A DNA stretch of 64,000 nt from Marinobacter sp. JH2. GTDB lineage: Bacteria > Pseudomonadota > Gammaproteobacteria > Pseudomonadales > Oleiphilaceae. How positions within the stretch are numbered: position 1 is the first letter of the stretch; every line of letters starts with the position of its first letter. The notes below the pieces were generated by a model. That model saw nothing but the letters and a program-made list of their open reading frames with translations, was not told where the DNA came from and did no database searches. Both the position numbers and the translations under genes were made by a program. Below, piece by piece: positions 1 through 8,672 of the stretch. The stretch is taken from contig NZ_CP037934.1 of the NCBI RefSeq assembly GCF_004353225.1, positions 434,001 to 498,000 of the forward strand, written 5' to 3'.

Positions 1-831
1 GCGACCGAATTTGGCGACAGCAGACTTGTCGAGAATTTCGCCGACAATTGGCAGTTTTAAAACGTATTTGTCGACAATGTCTGAAAATTTTTGAGACCGT
101 CGTTTGGCCTCTTTGAACAAATAAATCGTACCTACAATTGCGAGCAGTACCACAAACCACCATGACTGCATCCATTCGGAAAGTCTTACCACCATTTGGG
201 TAAATACCGGCAGTTCAGCTCCAAATCCGGAGAACAAACTTTCAAATTGCGGTACAACTTTGATTAGCAGAATTGCAGTAACCACGATAGCAACCACAAT
301 AACGGCAATTGGGTAGGTCATCGCCTTTTTGACTTTTTTCTTGAGAATTTCAGTTTTCTCAAGGTAGGTCGCAATTCTGTCGAGCATGGCCTCAAGTGCA
401 CCGGCCTGTTCGCCAGATTCCACCAAATTGCAGTAGAGAGTGTCAAAGTGCCTGGGGTGTTTGCGCAACGCAGCGGCAAAACCCGTTCCGGACGAAATGT
501 CATTCCGAATCGACATTACCAGTTCTTGTAAGCCCTTGTTCTCAAGTCCATCGGCTACGATGTCGAAGCTCTGCACCAAAGGTACACCTGCTTTCATCAT
601 CGTTGCCAACTGGCGAGTCAGCATGGCGATATCGAAAGGTGTGATTTTTTTACTGCCACCAAAGAGTGGCTTAGGCTTTTTCTTAACTTTGTCTGGAATT
701 ACGCCTTGCTTGCGGAGTTGGGCTTTCACGAGGGCCAAACTGACGCCGTTCATCTCACCCTTCGTTTTATTGCCTTTACGGTCTTTGCCTTCCCAGACAT
801 ACGCTTCCAGCTTTTGCGATTTTTCTGCCAT
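1..831 (-). CDS. pilC: Type IV pilus inner-membrane platform protein PilC, 3' part cut by window edge
   Basis: PilC is the polytopic inner-membrane platform of the type IV pilus that couples the PilB and PilT motors to pilin assembly. The visible 277 residues start MAEKSQKLEAYVWEGKDRKG, the usual cytoplasmic beginning, followed by the first T2SF domain and a long hydrophobic stretch around residues 170-195 and again near 225-240. The start is the ATG at 829-831, two bases after the pilB stop, so the two genes are translationally close. The second T2SF domain lies outside the window. Identification is firm from family features and from its place directly after pilB. Confidence 0.93.
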   Translation of the reverse strand, partial: MAEKSQKLEAYVWEGKDRKGNKTKGEMNGVSLALVKAQLRKQGVIPDKVKKKPKPLFGGSKKITPFDIAMLTRQLATMMKAGVPLVQSFDIVADGLENKGLQELVMSIRNDISSGTGFAAALRKHPRHFDTLYCNLVESGEQAGALEAMLDRIATYLEKTEILKKKVKKAMTYPIAVIVVAIVVTAILLIKVVPQFESLFSGFGAELPVFTQMVVRLSEWMQSWWFVVLLAIVGTIYLFKEAKRRSQKFSDIVDKYVLKLPIVGEILDKSAVAKFGR

Positions 832-833
832 GC

Positions 834-2546
834 TTAATCCTTCGTCACGCGGTTGGCTTCTTCAAGGCTGGTCACGCCCTGAATCACCTTCATCAGGGCA
901 GACTGCCTTAGAGTACGGAAGCCCTCGGCCTGCGCTTTTTTAGCAATTTGAATCGAGCTGGCTTCTTCCATAATCATGTTGGCCAGCTCATCTGTAATCT
1001 TGACCACCTCGTAAATACCAACGCGGCCTTTATATCCACCACTGCATTTATCACAGCCCTTGGGGCGGAACAACGTGAACCCCGTATCAATTTGTTCCTG
1101 TGTGAACCCTTCGGCTAAAAGCACGTCTTTTGGAACGTCTGCAGGTTGTTTGCAGCTGCACAGACGCCTGCCGAGGCGCTGAGCGATGATCAGGCTCACA
1201 GAGGTGGCGATGTTGAATGCGGGAACACCCATGTTCATCATTCGGGTGAGGGTTTCAGCAGCACTATTGGTGTGCAGAGTAGATAAAACCAAGTGTCCCG
1301 TCTGGGCCGCTTTGATGGCAATATTGGCCGTTTCTAAATCCCGTATCTCACCGACCATGATCACGTCTGGGTCTTGTCGCAAGAAAGCTCGCAGAGCTTC
1401 CGCAAAGCCCAATCCAACTCGTGTGTTCACGTTGACCTGGTTGATGCCTTCCAGGTTGATTTCGGCCGGGTCTTCCGCAGTGGAGATGTTCCGCTCGTTC
1501 GTATTCAAAATATTCAGGCCGGTATACAGAGAGACAGTCTTACCTGAACCGGTTGGGCCGGTGACCAAGATCATGCCTTGAGGCTGCTCAAGAGCTTCCA
1601 GGTAAAGTTGCTTCTGATCTTCTTCGTACCCAAGCACATCGATGCCGAGTTTTGCTTGGCTGGGATCGAGTATCCGAAGTACGATTTTCTCGCCCCAGAG
1701 CGTCGGTAGGGTGTTTACCCGAAAGTCGATGGCTTTGGTTTTAGACAGCTTCATTTTGATTCGGCCATCTTGAGGTACTCGGCGTTCTGAAATGTCTAGC
1801 TGAGCCATGATCTTCACACGAGCAGAAATCTTGGGAGCAAGCTTGATCGATGGGCGAGAGACCTCTTTCAAAATGCCGTCCGTCCGATAGCGAACCCGAT
1901 AAGTTTTTTCGTAGGGCTCGAAATGAATATCGGAGGCGCCACCACGAATGGCGTCAAGAAGCATCTTGTTGACGTACTTTACGATAGGCGCATCGTCAAC
2001 TTCGGAGGTTGATGCGGTGTTGTCGTCTTCGTCATCACCACCTTCGGTTTCAACGCCTTCGAGGTCGGCATCATCAAGATCCCCCATAGACGAGTCTTGA
2101 GATTCCAAGTATTTGTCGATGGCTGCCCGGAGCTTTGCATCGTCCACTAAAACAGCGTCGGTGCTTAAGCCCGTATTAAACTTGATCTCGTCCAGAGCCT
2201 GGATATTGGTCGGGTCGGAAACCGCGATAAACAACCGGTTACCTCTTTTGTAAAGAGGCAGGGCGGTGTGCTTTCGTATCAGTTTCTCGTCCACTGATTT
2301 CTCAGGCATCATTTCCGGCAGAAAAGAATCCAAATCTAGGACAGAAATGCCAAACTCCATCGCAGCAGAGAAGGCCAGCTTAGAGCTGTCAGCCAGATCA
2401 TTCTGGGTGAGGTAAGTGATGAGGGGAGTGCGATTTTCTGAGGCCTGGATAAAAGCATCTTTCGCGATGTCCTCGTCCAAAAGCCCGTCATCAACAAATC
2501 GACGGGCCAGGCCCGTAAGCGTTACGTTTCGGTTGTTGCTCGCCAT
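834..2546 (-). CDS. pilB: Type IV pilus extension ATPase PilB
   Basis: PilB is the cytoplasmic hexameric ATPase that drives pilus extension. The 570-residue protein has an N-terminal MshEN/T2SSE_N-type domain (about 1-150), an acidic linker near 165-185 and the T2SS-E ATPase domain. Visible motifs are the Walker A GPTGSGKT near residue 327, the Asp box around [16 protein letters not shown], the His box LVLSTLHTN, and a zinc-type CxC/CxxC pair (LCSCK, CDKC) near 465-500. Length is normal for PilB. It is followed after 2 bases by pilC and is divergent from pilA across a 397-base regulatory region. Confidence 0.96.
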   Translation of the reverse strand: MASNNRNVTLTGLARRFVDDGLLDEDIAKDAFIQASENRTPLITYLTQNDLADSSKLAFSAAMEFGISVLDLDSFLPEMMPEKSVDEKLIRKHTALPLYKRGNRLFIAVSDPTNIQALDEIKFNTGLSTDAVLVDDAKLRAAIDKYLESQDSSMGDLDDADLEGVETEGGDDEDDNTASTSEVDDAPIVKYVNKMLLDAIRGGASDIHFEPYEKTYRVRYRTDGILKEVSRPSIKLAPKISARVKIMAQLDISERRVPQDGRIKMKLSKTKAIDFRVNTLPTLWGEKIVLRILDPSQAKLGIDVLGYEEDQKQLYLEALEQPQGMILVTGPTGSGKTVSLYTGLNILNTNERNISTAEDPAEINLEGINQVNVNTRVGLGFAEALRAFLRQDPDVIMVGEIRDLETANIAIKAAQTGHLVLSTLHTNSAAETLTRMMNMGVPAFNIATSVSLIIAQRLGRRLCSCKQPADVPKDVLLAEGFTQEQIDTGFTLFRPKGCDKCSGGYKGRVGIYEVVKITDELANMIMEEASSIQIAKKAQAEGFRTLRQSALMKVIQGVTSLEEANRVTKD

Positions 2547-2703
2547 AAGTGCTCTGAGGAAAGTCGTATAAGTGGCTGAATCACGTATTTATGAGCACAG
2601 AGTTTAGATGTAGTGGGTAGATTTGGAAAGGTTGTGGGTTCTCAGGTTTGGTATTTGATTGCGATCGAGCGAGGGTCGTTTTCAGGTTGCCGAAGCTTCA
2701 GTC

Positions 2704-2784
2704 TGTCGGCTTGGTGACAGAATGTGTCAGTCGTAGCCCTTTTGCGACTAAAGTTGCACTCCGAGTTGTTGTGTGATTTGTGTC
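2704..2784 (+). promoter_or_regulatory. Possible PilR (NtrC-type activator) binding region upstream of pilA
   Basis: Between the divergent pilB and pilA genes (2547-2943, 397 bases without a gene) there are several TGTC elements on the plus strand, at 2704, 2725 and 2781, plus an inverted GACA at 2716. In Pseudomonas aeruginosa PilR binds arrays of TGTC elements upstream of the pilA sigma-54 promoter. The spacing here is looser than the published pattern, so this is a suggestion from position and short motif only. The rest of the intergenic region (2547-2700) shows nothing that I recognise. Confidence 0.35.
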
Positions 2785-2787
2785 ACA
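2772..2787. promoter_or_regulatory. Perfect CRP/Vfr-type palindrome
   Basis: The 16 bases read TGTGA, six bases, then TCACA, an exact match to the core consensus of CRP and its Pseudomonas homologue Vfr. Its centre lies about 85-90 bases before the expected start of transcription from the sigma-54 promoter at 2839-2855, and it could equally serve the divergent pilB. The sequence match is direct; binding by a CRP-family protein in this organism is inferred. Confidence 0.55.
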
Positions 2788-2838
2788 TATGCACCTTAAC
2801 TCATTGAGCAACCGCTGTTTTCATATGTTACCTTGCAA

Positions 2839-2855
2839 TTGGCACGTCCGATGCT
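2839..2855 (+). promoter_or_regulatory. Sigma-54 promoter of pilA
   Basis: The sequence TTGGCACG, four bases, ATGCT matches the -24/-12 consensus (YTGGCACG N4 TTGCW) with one mismatch, and has the essential GG and GC at correct spacing. It lies 88 bases before the pilA ATG. pilA genes of pseudomonads are classically RpoN- and PilSR-dependent, so promoter type and position agree. Confidence 0.85.
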
Positions 2856-2943
2856 TAACTTACACTAAGCTCAGCGCGGTCGCGGGGTAACGCTCTACCG
2901 CCCCGGAGCTATTAAGAACCAAATACGACATAGAGGTCGAATT

Positions 2944-3423
2944 ATGCAAAAGATTAAAATGAACAAAGGCCAGCAGGGTTTTACTCTGATTGAATTGATG
3001 ATCGTAGTTGCGATCATTGGTATTTTGGCGGCTGTTGCTATCCCTGCGTACCAAGATTATACGCAGCGAGCTCAAGTTGCGGAAGCTTTTACGATGACTG
3101 CCGGCGCTAAAACAGCTATTGCCGAATATGCGCAATCTAATGGCGCCTACCCTGACTCGGCTGCCTTGGCTGATCTTGATCTTGATGCCTCTCCGGCCAT
3201 TAGCGGAAATTACGCGGAAGCTGAGGTTGCTGATGACACCGGCGTGATTACTATTACAATGAAGGCAGCGGGCACCGTAGGGGCCGACATTGCTGGCGGA
3301 GTAATTACATTGACTCCACCTACGCTTGCAGGCATGACAGGTGCTTTTAAGTGGGATTGTGGTTCAAGTGGAAGCAATAAGATTGAGCAGAAGTTCCTGC
3401 CTAAGAGCTGTACTTCAAGCTAA
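2944..3423 (+). CDS. pilA: Major type IV pilin PilA
   Basis: This is a type IV pilin precursor of 159 residues, the structural subunit of the pilus fibre. It has the prepilin signature [20 protein letters not shown]: cleavage after Gly12, N-methylated Phe13, and Glu at mature position 5 (Glu17), followed by the long hydrophobic alpha-1 helix. Two C-terminal cysteines (in KWDC and LPKSC) form the usual disulfide loop. The chosen ATG has a GAGG sequence 7-8 bases upstream and gives a 12-residue leader; the internal ATG at 2959 would give a classical 7-residue leader but has no ribosome-binding site at proper distance. It is followed by a strong terminator. Confidence 0.95.
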   Translation: MQKIKMNKGQQGFTLIELMIVVAIIGILAAVAIPAYQDYTQRAQVAEAFTMTAGAKTAIAEYAQSNGAYPDSAALADLDLDASPAISGNYAEAEVADDTGVITITMKAAGTVGADIAGGVITLTPPTLAGMTGAFKWDCGSSGSNKIEQKFLPKSCTSS

Positions 3424-3504
3424 GTTTTAAGTGGTCGCTGGGTTGGGGTCTTGGGATAGAGTGTTATTGTTGTAATCGTTAAACCCGAGCTTGGCGTTTT
3501 CTAT

Positions 3505-3540
3505 AAGCCCGAAAAGATATTCTTTTCGGGCTTTTTATTT
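3505..3540 (+). terminator. Rho-independent terminator of pilA
   Basis: A perfect 13-base inverted repeat (arms 3505-3517 and 3521-3533) with a 3-base loop is followed by a T-rich tail. It lies 80 bases after the pilA stop and insulates the highly expressed pilin gene from the downstream ligase gene. Confidence 0.9.
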
Positions 3541-3612
3541 TTTGGTGCATTGCGGGAAATAAAGCTCGCTTTGATTCGCTTGAATTAACTTTAGTGCTAA
3601 TTATACAGATTT

Positions 3613-5112
3613 TTGGGGTTAGGGTTGCTTAAAGTATCGAACACTATTTATGGGGTAGTCGTCTCTTTAGTGATAGTTAGCGTATTGTTCGCGGACTTTC
3701 TCCCATTGTTGGTTAGCGGTTATGACTACCAGAGATTTATACTTGTCGTGTTGTTGGCGTCAGTGGTTAGCGTCGGTATCGTAATGTTGTTGTTTGAGAA
3801 TGATGGTGAGGCTTATCGAGAAGTTGGCCCGGCCCTTTTGCTTGCAGTCCTGTTTTTTGTTCTGGCAATACCGTTTCGAGACGCTCCCCACAATTGGGTT
3901 GAGCCAGCGTTGTTTGCGGCGTTTTTTTTCGCGTTTGTGCTTCTGGGTACTTTAACCAAGAGGTATGCGCAGCAGGGCCCGTGGGTGGTCTTGTTTGTTT
4001 ATATTTTTGTAGCAACGGCTTTTTTTTATGGTGCTTGCACCCTCCTCGTATATATTTTTGTTCTGTCAGACCGTGTTTCGGCTATTTCAAGTTATATTCC
4101 TTGGGGGTTTGCAAATATTCGATACTGGAGTCACATAGCCACTTGGCTTATACCCTTGCTGCCGTTAGCGGTACTTATAGGCCCGCTAAAACATAAAAAG
4201 TTGTGGCATGTGATCGTCGCATTAAGTGCTGCATCATGGTGGTGGGTCGTTTTTTTATCAGCGTCACGAGGAACTATTCTTGGAGTTCTGTTCGGGAGTG
4301 GTGTAGTGATAATTACGATGGGGCGTTTATCTTTTCCATGGCTAAAAGTAGCGCTGCGTTATTTGGTGTACGGCCTAACTGCATGGATTGTATTGTCGAT
4401 TCTTGTGCCGTCACTACTATTCGACGGTATTAATGTCCGTTCGTTCAAAAATCAAGCTTCTATTGAAGTTAGGGCAGTGCAGGCAAGCGAGGCGTGGGAG
4501 ATGACCCTCGAAAATTTCCCTTTTGGATCGGGGCCACAATCATGGCTTACTCACGAAATTATCACTGAAAAATACCGCGACGCTCCTAAATACGCACACC
4601 CGCACAATATGTATTTGATGTGGGCGGCAGAGTATGGCTGGTTGTTGATTGTCGCGTTGTTGCTGCTCGTAGGTCAGGCTGTTCGGAATTTTTGGGCTAG
4701 GCGCGGTGAGTTGTTTGTCGGTGATCGGTATGGGTTGGCTTTGCCATTAGTAGCGGTCACATCATCAGTTTCTGCAGCGCTAGTTCATGCCGGTGTTTCG
4801 TCAGTTTTCTTGGCGCCGGGCTCGATGTTGGTTGGTTTTATCGTGCTGTCGCTGTTTTGGGCTTTGATTTCGCCTCAAAAACTTCGGGTACCTGTAAGGT
4901 TTTCTTTCGCGACGGTAGCCGCCGCACTATTGGCAGGAGTATTGTTCGGCGTTCTATCCTGCTATTGGGTGCGAGACGTTACTGCTTATCACCAAGCTAT
5001 GGAGGCCGATGAGCTAATCTATTATGAAAGCCAGCCAAATGGGACGATGCCGCGCTTCTGGGTTCACGGCAATTACCCTCGCCCCCTCAGTCAAATGGGA
5101 AAGCTAGACTAG
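3613..5112 (+). CDS. O-antigen ligase / pilin oligosaccharyltransferase-like membrane protein (Wzy_C family)
   Basis: A 499-residue protein with about ten to twelve hydrophobic segments and one larger periplasmic loop near residues 285-335. The loop holds AHPHNMYLMWAAEYGW, the histidine-containing motif of the Wzy_C superfamily (WaaL, PglL, PilO/TfpO), and SASRGTILG is the usual Ser-Arg motif earlier in the protein. Such enzymes move lipid-linked glycans to lipid A or to pilin. Its position between two pilin genes, as tfpO follows pilA in group I Pseudomonas aeruginosa, points to pilin O-glycosylation, but WaaL or Wzy roles cannot be excluded. There is no ATG; TTG at 3613 or, better placed after GGGG, TTG at 3625 is the likely start. 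The gene is more A/T-rich than pilB. Confidence 0.7.
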   Translation: MGLGLLKVSNTIYGVVVSLVIVSVLFADFLPLLVSGYDYQRFILVVLLASVVSVGIVMLLFENDGEAYREVGPALLLAVLFFVLAIPFRDAPHNWVEPALFAAFFFAFVLLGTLTKRYAQQGPWVVLFVYIFVATAFFYGACTLLVYIFVLSDRVSAISSYIPWGFANIRYWSHIATWLIPLLPLAVLIGPLKHKKLWHVIVALSAASWWWVVFLSASRGTILGVLFGSGVVIITMGRLSFPWLKVALRYLVYGLTAWIVLSILVPSLLFDGINVRSFKNQASIEVRAVQASEAWEMTLENFPFGSGPQSWLTHEIITEKYRDAPKYAHPHNMYLMWAAEYGWLLIVALLLLVGQAVRNFWARRGELFVGDRYGLALPLVAVTSSVSAALVHAGVSSVFLAPGSMLVGFIVLSLFWALISPQKLRVPVRFSFATVAAALLAGVLFGVLSCYWVRDVTAYHQAMEADELIYYESQPNGTMPRFWVHGNYPRPLSQMGKLD

Positions 5113-5301
5113 TCTTTCGCATAATTGGGCTATGAAATCTGTCGGCACACTTTCGCCAGCTGATTCGCCGAGCTTCGCATTATTAAAGGGTGTGGGATCC
5201 TCTCTATCTCAGAGGGAAAAGGTTTGTGATGGTAGACCAAAGGCACCAGCGCAACTCTTGTAGGGGGCGATTTTTTGCCACCACAATCCGAAAATTAAAA
5301 G

Positions 5302-5318
5302 TTGGTGCCGAAATTGCT
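5302..5318 (+). promoter_or_regulatory. Second sigma-54-like promoter, for the downstream pilin
   Basis: TTGGTGCCGAAATTGCT keeps the -24 GG and the -12 TTGCT of the sigma-54 consensus at exact spacing, with three mismatches in the CACG part. It lies 42 bases before the ATG of the second pilin gene. An upstream CTGTCGGC near 5150 also occurs upstream of pilA. The call is from motif and position. Confidence 0.65.
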
Positions 5319-5359
5319 TGCCATAACATTGTGTAGAACCCCTCAAAAATGGCGGAGAT

Positions 5360-5797
5360 ATGGCGAAAAGCACTGGTTTCTCTCTTGTTGAGTTGATGAT
5401 TGTTGTGGGTATTATCGGAATTCTTGCAGCTGTTGCTATCCCTAGCTATCAGGGTTATATCGTAAAAGTGCAATTAAATCTTGCAGTTGGTGAGCTGTCT
5501 GTCTACAAAACTCCGTTTGAAGAACGAGTTAGCTCAAATGATGGCGTTACAAATGCGGATATTGGATATGCCCCGTCGGACCTGACAACAGGGACTCATG
5601 GTGTCGATATAGGTGTGCTTAATGCCAATGGTTCTGGTCAGCTTCAAGTGACCATGGGGGGCAAAGCTCATCCAAATTTGTCAGGTGTGATTCTGAGTAT
5701 CGAGCGCAGCCCCTTGGGAAGGTGGGAGTGTGTTATTGATCCAAGTGCAGCAACTGGTTGGAAAGCTTCTTACTTGCCTTCTGGATGCCGGCTGTGA
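5360..5797 (+). CDS. Second type IV pilin (PilA-like)
   Basis: A 145-residue prepilin with a short six-residue leader MAKSTG followed by [19 protein letters not shown], so cleavage after Gly6, Phe at +1 and Glu at +5. The helix is nearly identical to that of the pilin at 2944, but the globular half is unrelated in detail. Cysteines in RWECV and LPSGC would form the C-terminal disulfide loop. GGAG just before the ATG is a good ribosome-binding site. It could be an alternative major pilin or an antagonist, as pilAII is for transformation in Pseudomonas stutzeri; the sequence alone does not decide. It is convergent with the glutaredoxin-like gene. Confidence 0.88.
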   Translation: MAKSTGFSLVELMIVVGIIGILAAVAIPSYQGYIVKVQLNLAVGELSVYKTPFEERVSSNDGVTNADIGYAPSDLTTGTHGVDIGVLNANGSGQLQVTMGGKAHPNLSGVILSIERSPLGRWECVIDPSAATGWKASYLPSGCRL

Positions 5798-5838
5798 CCG
5801 GTTTTATCTGTGCCCAGTATGAGTGGGCATCAACCGAC

Positions 5839-6225
5839 TCACCCAAACTCCCGCCCCAACCAGTCATTAATATCCCCAGACTCATACATCCACCGCTCTT
5901 CACCCCGCTCATCCACAATCAACAAACAAGGAACCTTAACCGCTCCACCACCTTTCAACAGTGCCTTGCGGTTTTTCTCACCATGCTGGGCATCCCGCCG
6001 TTCAATGTTCAGTCCCAGTCGTGCCATTTCCTTCCGCACCTTGATGCAAAACGGGCAAGCGCGGAACTCGTAAAGCGCCAAGTTTTTGGTAGCTTTATCG
6101 ACTATAGCTTGCTGCTCGGCCGAGCGTTCGATCGCCTTGGGCGTGCTGAGCTTCTCTGAAAGCAGCATGAACGGCGTCAGAACCAAGCGGAGAAGGCGGA
6201 AAAAAGCTCGGATAATCATTCGCAT
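5839..6225 (-). CDS. Glutaredoxin-like thiol-disulfide protein with N-terminal hydrophobic segment
   Basis: A 128-residue protein. The first 25 residues are hydrophobic and basic and may anchor it in the membrane. From about residue 48 a glutaredoxin/GST-N-type thioredoxin fold follows, with active-site CPFC in FRACPFCIKVRKEM, the cis-Pro in VKVPCLLI and the end motif ESGDINDWL. It should carry out glutathione-dependent disulfide exchange; the physiological substrate is unknown. It is transcribed towards the second pilin gene. Confidence 0.85.
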   Translation of the reverse strand: MRMIIRAFFRLLRLVLTPFMLLSEKLSTPKAIERSAEQQAIVDKATKNLALYEFRACPFCIKVRKEMARLGLNIERRDAQHGEKNRKALLKGGGAVKVPCLLIVDERGEERWMYESGDINDWLGREFG

Positions 6226-6301
6226 AAAAAACCTAAACTGTTTGAAATGAGCGTGTTCACGGATAATAAGGCGGCAAGGATACCACGGCCGTGAAATAAA
6301 T

Positions 6302-6316
6302 TGGGGTCAGACCCCA
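6302..6316. repeat. GGGGTC-type palindrome, copy 1
   Basis: TGGGGTC-A-GACCCCA is a perfect 15-base palindrome immediately before the 3' end of the MscS gene. Variants occur at 18376, 41186 and 58925, always between genes. It is REP-like in size; no coding role. Confidence 0.7.
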
Positions 6317-6322
6317 GTTGCA

Positions 6323-8521
6323 TCAAACCTCGCCTCGACCATTTTTCTCCAGATAAGCCGATCCAGTGCCGCCTTCGCCTTCCATCTGTACGCTGATCCG
6401 CGGCGCTGCCACGTCAATGTAGCGTTCTTCCATCTTCCGCTTCAGCAGCAAGTTGAACGCGCGGGATACATCCCATTGAAACTCGGGCTTGGTGCGCATG
6501 CGCATACGCAATACCGGGCAACCTTCTTCGAATGCGTGGATGCCCTGCATTTCCAGTGGCGACCAGATCAGCCAGCGCATATCAGGCTGCAGGCGCAGTT
6601 CGTCGGCTGTTTCGTTCATCAGCTGTATGGCATCGTCGATGGGCAGTTCCCGGGGGATACGGATCTTAAGCAGCGCAATGCCAAACTGGCGGGACATGTT
6701 GTGGATGGAACTGATTTTGCTAAAGGTAATGTGATGCACTACGCCTTCAAGGTCCCGTAGGCGCACGGTGCGCAAGTTAAAGCCTTCGACGGTGCCCATA
6801 AAGCCGTTAATCTGCACGAAATCACCGACCGACATCGAGTCTTCCACCACAATAAAAAGGCCGGTGATCAAATCCTGAACTAGGGTTTGCGCGCCAAAAC
6901 CTACCGCAAGGCCGATAATACCGGCACCGGCAAGAAGGGGTGTCACGTCTACGCCGAGAGTAGACAGGCTGACTAAAGTCGCGATGATCAGGATGGTGAT
7001 CAACAACGTGTTTCGGGCAATGGGTAGGATGGTCTGTGCCCGGGCGGCGTTGATTCGTTTTTTGCGATCGCCCATGCCTAGGGTGCGTTCTAGCAGTTCG
7101 TCGATGAAAATCCACGTTAGTTTCGTGACCAGTAGAACAACGGCTACGCCAAACAGGCTGCTGGTAATGTTTTTGCTGACCGGAGGTTTGCCAGCCAGAC
7201 CAAACATCGATAAATCCCAGATTTGCAGAGTCAGTTCGAAAAACACAAACCACGCCGCCGCTTGGCTCAGGTTGTACCCAAAACGGACCAGCCTACGGCT
7301 GAAGGTGCTTAAAGATCGGTGCTTGGGGCGGTTTTGTTGAATGCCGAGCAGTCCTTGTAAGGCAAGCGTAAGAGCCAGAAGCAGGGCACAAATCATGGCT
7401 TTGCCCAGGGCGGCATCGGCCTCGCCCCCATTGATGAACACTGCGACCACAGAGGCGCTTATCGCGACCAGCAAGGGGATATGCCAGAGCCGGGCCAGTA
7501 GGGCGATGACTTCCCGAGACACGCCTTCGTTTTTGCGTTGGTTGTAGGGGCGGTTACGGATTAGGTGGGTAACGGGGCGCCGGTTACGCACAATCAGGTA
7601 GAAACTCATTAACGCCGCAACCACGCTGAATACGAGTGCCAATGCACTGGCCAATTCTGATCCAAGTTGTGCCGTCAGTTCGGTAGTGCTTAAGGCATCT
7701 TCAAGGGCGAAAAGTGCGCCAATGATAAACAGCGGCAATAGCATACGTCGACGAAGAATGATGACTGCAGATAGTCGATGGCCATTGGAGAACACGGAAA
7801 TCATCACGTCGAATAAGGAAGTCAGAATGCGCGCGCAAAGGCCAGTATATGCAAGGATTCTTACCGTGGTTTGTGCAGCCTCAGACATGCCGAAGGTTGG
7901 CAGCTCAGCCAGTAGTGCAACAAAGGTCAGCAACCATGGCAGAATACGCCGGATAAAATGCACCGCCAGAAGCCAGGGCCTCGGATTCCGAGGCATTTGC
8001 AGGGGCCAATCTCTCCAGACAAAAAACGCTTGGAGAACCCGTGAAAGCCCCCACAATACGGCCAGCCACACGGTCAGCACTGCTGTTGTTTCTGCCAGCG
8101 CGCGGGGAGAAGCACTGTTCAGTAATGTTAGGGCGGCGGTGTAGGCATTTTTGAAGTGCGTTTCCCAAATCGAAAGGTAGCTAGGCGGGGTATCGTCTGC
8201 TCTGTGGCCCTCATCAAACAAGACAGCAATCGCGCCAAGCAGCCCCTCGTTTTCGAAGGCTTCGTTTTCGTCGGACGCGGATTTTGCCTTCAGTCCTTCT
8301 TGAAGGGTCTTGAGCTGTTGCACCAGCGCCGTGCGTTCTTCGTCGTTTTCCAGTGCCTCAATGGTCACATTTAAAGAGGCTTCAAGCTCTTTTGGCGATG
8401 CCTCTTCCTTTTCTTCTTGCCCGGAAAAGCCCGGAATGCCAGGCAGAGAAAAAGGGTTTGCCTGGGCCGAAGCGCAAAAAAACAGTAAACACAGCCCAAA
8501 TAAGGCAACGGAACGTCTCAA
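6323..8521 (-). CDS. Large mechanosensitive channel of the MscS family
   Basis: A 732-residue membrane protein. It has a cleavable signal (MRRSVALFGLCLLFFCASAQA), a charged periplasmic region to about residue 115 and roughly ten transmembrane helices. Near residues 500-640 comes the MscS core: the pore-lining helix LLAGAGIIGLAVGFGAQTLV, then the beta domain VGDFVQINGFMGTVEGFNLR typical of the family. A cytoplasmic alpha/beta end follows. It belongs to the long MscS relatives (YbdG/MscK-like in layout) that release solutes on hypo-osmotic shock. It is divergent from the membrane-protein gene at 8673. Confidence 0.9.
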   Translation of the reverse strand: MRRSVALFGLCLLFFCASAQANPFSLPGIPGFSGQEEKEEASPKELEASLNVTIEALENDEERTALVQQLKTLQEGLKAKSASDENEAFENEGLLGAIAVLFDEGHRADDTPPSYLSIWETHFKNAYTAALTLLNSASPRALAETTAVLTVWLAVLWGLSRVLQAFFVWRDWPLQMPRNPRPWLLAVHFIRRILPWLLTFVALLAELPTFGMSEAAQTTVRILAYTGLCARILTSLFDVMISVFSNGHRLSAVIILRRRMLLPLFIIGALFALEDALSTTELTAQLGSELASALALVFSVVAALMSFYLIVRNRRPVTHLIRNRPYNQRKNEGVSREVIALLARLWHIPLLVAISASVVAVFINGGEADAALGKAMICALLLALTLALQGLLGIQQNRPKHRSLSTFSRRLVRFGYNLSQAAAWFVFFELTLQIWDLSMFGLAGKPPVSKNITSSLFGVAVVLLVTKLTWIFIDELLERTLGMGDRKKRINAARAQTILPIARNTLLITILIIATLVSLSTLGVDVTPLLAGAGIIGLAVGFGAQTLVQDLITGLFIVVEDSMSVGDFVQINGFMGTVEGFNLRTVRLRDLEGVVHHITFSKISSIHNMSRQFGIALLKIRIPRELPIDDAIQLMNETADELRLQPDMRWLIWSPLEMQGIHAFEEGCPVLRMRMRTKPEFQWDVSRAFNLLLKRKMEERYIDVAAPRISVQMEGEGGTGSAYLEKNGRGEV

Positions 8522-8672
8522 GCTTTTACCTCTTCAGAATCAGGAAATAATGAATTCGGCTATTTTTGCGTATTACCGTACCACACTGCATGATTCGCTC
8601 CCCCATCTTCCTGACTTTGCGATAAACTTTCGCAGTCTTAAAAACCAGAAAAATTCGTTAAGGAACTGATGC

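Noticed and set aside
5798..5838. Terminator between the second pilin and the glutaredoxin-like gene
   Set aside because: Only a 6-base stem (TGCCCA/TGGGCA) without a clear T-run; too weak to list.
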